Made by a program: the position numbers and the translations under genes. Positions 59,701 through 64,000 of a stretch of DNA of 64,000 nt are shown here, in pieces. This stretch comes from Dendrophyllia cribrosa (lineage: Eukaryota; Cnidaria; Anthozoa; Scleractinia; Dendrophylliidae): contig JAJLRJ010000003.1 of NCBI GenBank assembly GCA_024195265.1, positions 26,264,438-26,328,437 of the forward strand, given 5' to 3'. Positions within the stretch are counted from its first letter, which is position 1; the number at the start of each line of letters is the position of its first letter. The notes under the pieces are model-generated. The model worked only from the letters and a program-made list of their open reading frames with translations, searched no databases and had not been told where the DNA came from.

Positions 59701-60881
59701 AGGAAGTCACGCTGGTCATCGGGCACCTGAACCTGGTGAAACATCGCCTCTATATCCGCCATGAATGCCACGGACTCTTGGCGGAAGCGTGTAAGAGCTC
59801 CAACCAGAGAGTTGGTAAGGTCAGGGCCTGACATTAGTTGGTCGTTCAAGGAAGTGCCTCCGTGTCTAGCGCTACAGTCGAAGACCACACGTATCTTCTG
59901 GGGCTTCCTAGGAAGGTAGATACCATGGTGTGGCAGGTACCATACTTTGCCAGGGCCAGCTTCCAGACGGTCATCTGGCACTCGTTGTGCATAACCCCTT
60001 GCAATCATTTCATTTACAAAGTTGACATAGTCATTTCGATAGCTCTCATCACATAACATCTTCTTTCTCTGCCAAGTTGCTCGTTTCAGCGCTTGTACTC
60101 GGTTGTTTGGCATTGTCACCTGAGGGTCTCTGAATGGCAATGGTATCACATAATGGCCGTCGCGAAGGTGGACGTTTTTCTTTATCCTACTGATGAACTT
60201 CTTGTCCTCTTGGGAGTAGCCGTATTCATCAGGGCTAGACTTGTGATCGTTGAAATCTAATTCAAACATTTGCTGTATGGCTTGGGGTGATATCACCTCT
60301 TTGACTGATTCCACTTCCCGTACCGTGATTCTGTGGCAAGTAACATTGCCAGGATTTGAAATGTTCTCCACATACAAAGGCCCAGACAGAGTCCAGCCAT
60401 GGCGTAATCGCATTGCATATGGTCCCTTGTCACCACTTGGTACAACCTCTAGTGGTTCCATAGCTGCCGGACAATTACTGCCGATTAATAGGCCAATCTC
60501 CAAGTTCGGTATAAACTCTGGTATCTTCTCAGCAACACTGCGAAGATGCTCCCACCGTTTGACTTCTTCAGAGGTAGGAATCTGCTGTTCGGTCACTGGT
60601 ATCTCGAATCTCGTGTAAGACTGCGGTAACTCAACTGGATTCCTGCCTTCCATGTCCATCACCACCAAGTCAGAGACAACAGTGGTAGATATCAGGCTTT
60701 GGCCATGCATAGTACCCAGCTGTAACTGCGTCTTTTCGCCATCAACGCCCATCTTCTCTCTAAGACTCTCAGTTAGAAAGCAACCACTGCTGCCATTGTC
60801 ATAGAAGGCATAGGTGGTGATGGTCTCATCGCTGCCTTTCTTCTTTACACGTACTGGTAGGCAATAGATAGTAAATGGCAC
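56790..60881 (-). CDS. BEL/Pao polyprotein, 5'-truncated: protease, RT, RNase H, integrase
   Basis: 1363 open codons counted from a GTG, which is not a true start; the frame is open through the junction upstream. In order: retropepsin-like protease with FYDNGSSG (about residue 27); RT with FMADIEAMFHQV (about 374) and YVDD (about 455); RNase H with HLFSDAS (about 634) and the later HTDSTT; integrase HHCC finger with RHAHKRLGHAG and CVFC (about 990-1030); catalytic D, D and E in GVDYFG, SDNGS and GGVWERQ (about 1062-1174); and the BEL-type C-terminal domain with WTRWKKEYL (about 1270). The RT/integrase order and the LFG..SSP wording are BEL/Pao. Gag, zinc knuckles and the 5' LTR are absent. 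The retained part has no stop or frameshift, so the copy is young. Confidence 0.93.
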   Translation of the reverse strand: MPFTIYCLPVRVKKKGSDETITTYAFYDNGSSGCFLTESLREKMGVDGEKTQLQLGTMHGQSLISTTVVSDLVVMDMEGRNPVELPQSYTRFEIPVTEQQIPTSEEVKRWEHLRSVAEKIPEFIPNLEIGLLIGSNCPAAMEPLEVVPSGDKGPYAMRLRHGWTLSGPLYVENISNPGNVTCHRITVREVESVKEVISPQAIQQMFELDFNDHKSSPDEYGYSQEDKKFISRIKKNVHLRDGHYVIPLPFRDPQVTMPNNRVQALKRATWQRKKMLCDESYRNDYVNFVNEMIARGYAQRVPDDRLEAGPGKVWYLPHHGIYLPRKPQKIRVVFDCSARHGGTSLNDQLMSGPDLTNSLVGALTRFRQESVAFMADIEAMFHQVQVPDDQRDFLRFLWWPDGNLELPIQEYQMTVHLFGAASSPSCCNFALKETAKDMEHESGPLAADTIRRNFYVDDCLRSVKDEQTAIELIQGLRQACEHGGFNLTKFISNSRAVLESVPTEKRSKDARDLDLGHDRLPVERALGVRWCVESDVFEFRIVVNDKPPTRRGILSVISSIYDPLGFAAPFTLPAKKILQDLCREDIGWDDTIPDQYQTRWAKWLSELPLLEQFKVNRCVKPPEFGTVTSQQVHLFSDASSMGYGTVAYLRLCDDSNRVHCTFLMGKARLAPIKSVTIPRLELTAATTSIRVGEMLKREVDGDPEFVYHTDSTTVLRYIANEQQRFHLFVANRVQLIRDHSHPNQWKYVATKENTADDASRGLNGPALLEGQRWLEGPEFLWKPESEWPQQPFTLGQVPDDDPEVRKVTTSSTVSINQVDTATNKLINSFSDWHRLRRAVAVFLRVKETLQKRRNNRLNVKNGATSGDRSLADQRSPATTKVVKFKSAEEPHSPLTVQDLATAELAILKFVQASAFGKEIHALKEGEKNKLRGQKKGGIKNDSSVRRLDPFLDNGVLRVGGRLRRADLPLETKHPAILPKKSHVTILLIRHAHKRLGHAGRSNVIANLREKYWIIKVNAAVRRVISKCVFCRRNHGKPGEQKMADLPRDRISPAPPFTYTGVDYFGPFLIKEGRKEVKRYGAIFTCLVSRAVHIEVASTLESSSFIQALRRFIARRGPVREMRSDNGSNFVGAHNELLQAIQEMDHEEIRAKLQRENIDWTFNPPAASHMGGVWERQIKTTRKILAGLMDEYGHCLDEESFRTLMCEVEAVINSRPLTTVSGEPDDLEPLTPNHILTTKSTVILPPPGEFQKNDVYMRRRWRRVQYLANLFWTRWKKEYLVVMQEMHKWQHPQRSLVEGDVVIIREENVPRNAWSLALVVRVEPDAQGLVRSVVVKTRETTLRRPINKLVLILPKEEQEGDQEK

Positions 60882-60931
60882 GCCTACACTGACTCCCTTT
60901 GTGGGGTTACGTTTGCGTCGCTTTGGAGCCT

Positions 60932-63565
60932 TCAGATTTTTGCTCGCACGAGCGTGTCTTTGAGGGATTTGCCTCTTTTGTATGATATTATCGGAGGTTT
61001 CTTGTAAATGGTTTTTAGCAGTGGCTGATTTTGTATTAAACTCCAGTTATCCATCACTATTTGTTTGAGATTTTGCACTGCTGGGTGGTACGTAGTGACA
61101 AAAGGCAATATCTTATCATGAGTCTTTTTCTTTTGTTCGAGTGCCGACTGTCTGAAGGCGAAATTGACCCCTGATAGCGACCTCTCTATGACTGGTTTTG
61201 GATACCCACGCGCTATAAGGCGCAGTTTGAAGTTAGAGAGGCACTCTTCAAATGTTGTTTTTGAAGAGTTTGTTCTCAGTAGTCTAATTGCTTCGCCTTT
61301 GATAAAACCTCTTTTTACGCCCGGCGGATGGCAAGAGGTAAAGTGTGTATATTGAAAGGTTTCAGTCGGTTTGTAGTGTGTCTTGATGTCCAGGATGGAT
61401 TCGCTTTTAAACCTTTCCCCTTTGAATACAACTGTATCGAGGAAAGTTAATTTGTTCTCTGATACCTCGGCTGTAAATTTAATGGTAGGGTGGAGTCTGT
61501 TAGCTTGATCAACAAAGAGATGGACTTCTTGTATATTGCTGTCCCAAAGGGAGAAAATGTCGTCAATGTAACGTTTCCATACTCTTGGCTTGGTATTGCT
61601 TTGTTGAATTATTCTTGTTTCAATTTCCGCCATGAAAATATTTGCAAAAGACACTGCCATTTTTGTTCCCATAGCGGTTCCATGAGTTTGGAGAAAATTT
61701 TCGCCATTGAACTGGAACGAATTCTCCTTTAGGATTAAAACAAGCATTTCATTTAGGAAACGTGTAGGTATCGGAGGGTTGTTATTGTGGAACTTTTCGT
61801 ATGCTTTGCATGCTACTTCTATTCCTTCCTCCTGTGGAATGTTTGTATACAAGCTAGTGACATCCATTGAAACTAAAATAGTATCCTCGCCCATTTTAGT
61901 TTTCTCTATGAATTTGATGAAATCGGTTGTATCCTTAATATAGGATAGTTGTTTTTGAGCGATAGGCTGCAGCAGACTATCCACAAAAGAAGATATTCTT
62001 TCCGTAGGGCCTTCACAGCCCGAGATGATGGGTCTGCCGACCGGTTTAGGTTTGTGGATTTTCGTTAGCGTGTAGAATATTGGTAATCTTGGCGGTTTGG
62101 GAGTTTGTAAAAGTAATTTTTTTGTCATGTCGTCTATGTGCTTGCCCTGATGTAGCAGAGAGATAAGTTTGTTAACTCTCTCTTGTGTGTCTCTAACCAT
62201 CGATATTTTGAGAGGTTGGTAGTGCTCTCTATTTTTAAGTTGCACTAGGGCCTCATTTATTTTGTCCGTTTTATTCATGAGGACTGTTGTTGTTCCTTTA
62301 TCTGCCTTTTTAAGGTTTATGTCAGAGTTGGTTTTAAGTTCAGTGATGGCTTTGACCTCGCTACATGACAGGTTATTTTTTGGCTTTGTTATTTTAATCT
62401 CAGAGAGTTGTATTTTAATACTCTCCAAATAACTCTCAAGGGCAACGGATCGTTGAACCGGTGGAATCCAATTCGATTTGACGTGAAAAGGATGCGGTTC
62501 TTTATTTTGGCCGTGAAAGATATATTGGAGGCGCATTCGTCTCGCAAATTGTTCAAAATCCCGCAAGAGTCCTTGCCTTATTTTAGTTTCGTTTGTCACG
62601 GGTGTTGGGATGAATTTAAGTCCCTTTGATAACACGCTGACCTGGCTGTCAGTTAGCCGATGGCTGGAGAGGTTTTTAAGATATTTTTCATTTGTCTCCC
62701 TTTCTGTGGCTGCCCGCCTTTTTCCCATGTTTCTCCTACGCTTATTGCGTCTTTTGTTCTTAGATAAGGAATCGCTCTTGTGTATATGGCTAGTTATGCC
62801 GTTTGGAGTGTCAGAGAACACACTGTTATAAACTTCATCTGGTTTATTTTCTTTCGCAGGATTCTGCAATACATGTTTACACACAATATCTGTAAGATCT
62901 GAAATTTGTTTTTGTAATTCGGCTAAGTTTACATTGCTTTGGTTTACAGTCTTGTTAGCCGAATGCGACTCACTAAGAGTTTGCCTTTTCACAGCAGTGC
63001 TGCTTTTGTTTTTAAAGAAGTCCGATCGAGCCCTGAGTTTTATCTTATGGCTATCAAGCCGCCTTTTGTGTAAGCGAGTGAGGGCATTAACTAGCCCCTG
63101 TTCGGCCTGTTGTTTGATGTATCTTATTTCTTTTTCAAAAGTGCTGTCCGGCGCTACATTGGGTTTCGCCGAGTATTTCAAAGATATCGGACAAGTCCGA
63201 TTTTTTAAATGTCTCTCCAGTTTGGAGATGGATTCCTCAGTTCTTGCTATTTTGGCCTCCACAGATTGTTGATCTGTGTATTTTCTTTTGATTGCTCGCT
63301 TTGGTTTTGGCGGGCTGTTCTCCCTCGAACTCCTAGGCGGGCTCCCTGCTTGGTGGGTAGTTTTTTCTTTAGGTCTGGGTTGTGATGGTGGAGGACTCTT
63401 CTCCGCGTCATCTTCTTCGTCAAAGTCCATTAAATCAAGGTCGTTCTGTCCATCGGGACGATAGTCTGGTGTTTTAGGCGGCGAGGGATCAAAGTCCTCA
63501 TTCTCTTCACTATTTGGGCGAAGGTATTTCGCCAGTGGGTCAGTGTCAATCGCGTTGTCAGACAT
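60932..63565 (-). CDS. Penelope-like element reverse transcriptase, lacking the GIY-YIG domain
   Basis: 877 residues from an ATG. Residues 1-120 are acidic, then Pro/Lys-rich; a basic region (about 270-290) precedes the RT. RT features: KKADKGTTTVLMN (about 419), FYTLTKIHKPKPVGRPIISG (about 497), SMDVTSLYTNIPQ (about 566), the GTAMGTKMAVSFANI block (about 629) and YIDDIF (about 666), all in the form of Penelope-like elements. KSLKDTLVRAKI, which normally leads into the Cys-rich linker and GIY-YIG nuclease, is followed at once by a stop. Fifty bases on, BEL polyprotein sequence begins. A hammerhead motif lies 32 bp 5' of the ATG. The element is intact at the N-terminus and RT but 3'-truncated, so it is probably immobile by itself. 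Confidence 0.92.
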   Translation of the reverse strand: MSDNAIDTDPLAKYLRPNSEENEDFDPSPPKTPDYRPDGQNDLDLMDFDEEDDAEKSPPPSQPRPKEKTTHQAGSPPRSSRENSPPKPKRAIKRKYTDQQSVEAKIARTEESISKLERHLKNRTCPISLKYSAKPNVAPDSTFEKEIRYIKQQAEQGLVNALTRLHKRRLDSHKIKLRARSDFFKNKSSTAVKRQTLSESHSANKTVNQSNVNLAELQKQISDLTDIVCKHVLQNPAKENKPDEVYNSVFSDTPNGITSHIHKSDSLSKNKRRNKRRRNMGKRRAATERETNEKYLKNLSSHRLTDSQVSVLSKGLKFIPTPVTNETKIRQGLLRDFEQFARRMRLQYIFHGQNKEPHPFHVKSNWIPPVQRSVALESYLESIKIQLSEIKITKPKNNLSCSEVKAITELKTNSDINLKKADKGTTTVLMNKTDKINEALVQLKNREHYQPLKISMVRDTQERVNKLISLLHQGKHIDDMTKKLLLQTPKPPRLPIFYTLTKIHKPKPVGRPIISGCEGPTERISSFVDSLLQPIAQKQLSYIKDTTDFIKFIEKTKMGEDTILVSMDVTSLYTNIPQEEGIEVACKAYEKFHNNNPPIPTRFLNEMLVLILKENSFQFNGENFLQTHGTAMGTKMAVSFANIFMAEIETRIIQQSNTKPRVWKRYIDDIFSLWDSNIQEVHLFVDQANRLHPTIKFTAEVSENKLTFLDTVVFKGERFKSESILDIKTHYKPTETFQYTHFTSCHPPGVKRGFIKGEAIRLLRTNSSKTTFEECLSNFKLRLIARGYPKPVIERSLSGVNFAFRQSALEQKKKTHDKILPFVTTYHPAVQNLKQIVMDNWSLIQNQPLLKTIYKKPPIISYKRGKSLKDTLVRAKI

Positions 63566-63596
63566 CAGTGAACTGTACTGATTCTTTGCTGGGTCT

Positions 63597-63645
63597 ACAG
63601 CAGGACCGGCGGTTTCGACTCTTTGCGAGTCTCCTCAGCTGCTGT
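63597..63645 (-). ncRNA. hammerhead ribozyme (type I) in the Penelope-like 5' region
   Basis: On the minus strand: stem I ACAGCAG with CTGCTGT (7 perfect pairs), core CTGAGGA (the variable seventh base is G), stem II GACTC-GCAAA-GAGTC, GAAAC, a 5-base CGCCG loop closed by AC/GT, and the cleavage triplet GTC just before the 3' strand of stem I. Every invariant core base is present. Penelope-like elements are known to carry such ribozymes in their terminal repeats; the position just before the ORF fits. Confidence 0.85.
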
Positions 63646-64000
63646 TTGAAGACAACTGTTGTAGTGTTTTAACAGGGAAAGGTAGAGAAGTTTTTCTCAA
63701 TTCCGCTCCCGTGGAAATTTCATTTGGCGACCGTTTTATATACGTGGACCGTTGACGGTTGGGATCGGTTTTGCATTGTTCCTATTGGCTCTTGTTAGTG
63801 GTAACAGTAGCAGCCAATGAGGTGGCTGTGTTTTCGATCTGGCCGTACGTGAAGCTGAACTTGTGTTTTCTCAGAAGGCTATTTTGCTGCATGTAAAGCC
63901 TAAAGGGCTATATAGACGCATTTGAATACTGTATAGCATTAATACCTTGTTTTGTTAAACTTTCCTTTGTTAGAGAAAGGTATGTAAAGCAATTTTAAAG
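63646..64000 (-). other. Penelope-like 5' flank, possible pseudo-LTR
   Basis: Sequence upstream of the ribozyme to the window edge has no gene. It probably includes more of the element's terminal repeat, but no boundary or repeat partner is visible within the window. Confidence 0.35.

Noticed and set aside
60870..63565. A single Penelope-BEL fusion protein
   Set aside because: A stop codon ends the Penelope-like frame and the BEL frame is in a different phase, so no joint translation is expected without frameshifting.

Overview
This is a eukaryotic, AT-rich, repeat-laden window. The content fits a cnidarian, most likely an anthozoan such as a stony coral: short exons in long introns, a NIDO/AMOP/VWD/sushi membrane protein, BEL/Pao and Penelope-like retroelements, Tx1-like LINE relics and many small inverted-repeat elements. 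The organism is an inference; no marker gene fixes the species. All coordinates and splice sites were worked out by eye.

The centre (17.2-53.1 kb, minus strand) is one large gene. It encodes a secreted-then-anchored type I membrane protein with the domain order signal peptide, NIDO, IPT/Ig-like, AMOP, VWD with a GDPH site, a long sushi (CCP) array, one transmembrane helix and a basic tail. This is the plan of SUSD2 and Drosophila Mesh, but with 16 intact sushi exons instead of one or a few. Twelve exons encode the N-terminal half; each sushi repeat is a single exon of about 174 nt with phase-1 borders. The exons join in one frame to about 1830 residues. Between 24.5 and 28.0 kb a two-exon cassette has been tandemly copied with a period of about 1 kb. 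Three of its exon copies are dead: one has an in-frame TGA, one lost 2 bases at its acceptor, and one is frameshifted with a small transposon in its donor site. A 162-nt open segment with phase-1 borders at 30.2 kb may be an extra, non-sushi exon.

The left arm (1-17 kb) holds a short 5' coding exon of an unrecognised plus-strand gene, a Tx1-like LINE relic, a decayed reading frame of unknown function, tandem duplications, and copies of two dispersed repeat families that recur in the introns of the main gene.

The right arm (56.3-64 kb, minus strand) is a retroelement composite. A Penelope-like element with an intact reverse transcriptase and a hammerhead ribozyme just 5' of its ORF is cut off before its GIY-YIG endonuclease. 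It is joined directly to a BEL/Pao element that has lost its 5' LTR, gag and start, but keeps protease, RT, RNase H, integrase and a probable 3' LTR. Other Penelope traces lie in the introns of the main gene: an orphan GIY-YIG fragment, two hammerhead-type motifs in the sense orientation, and a 279-bp inverted repeat with hammerhead-like ends.
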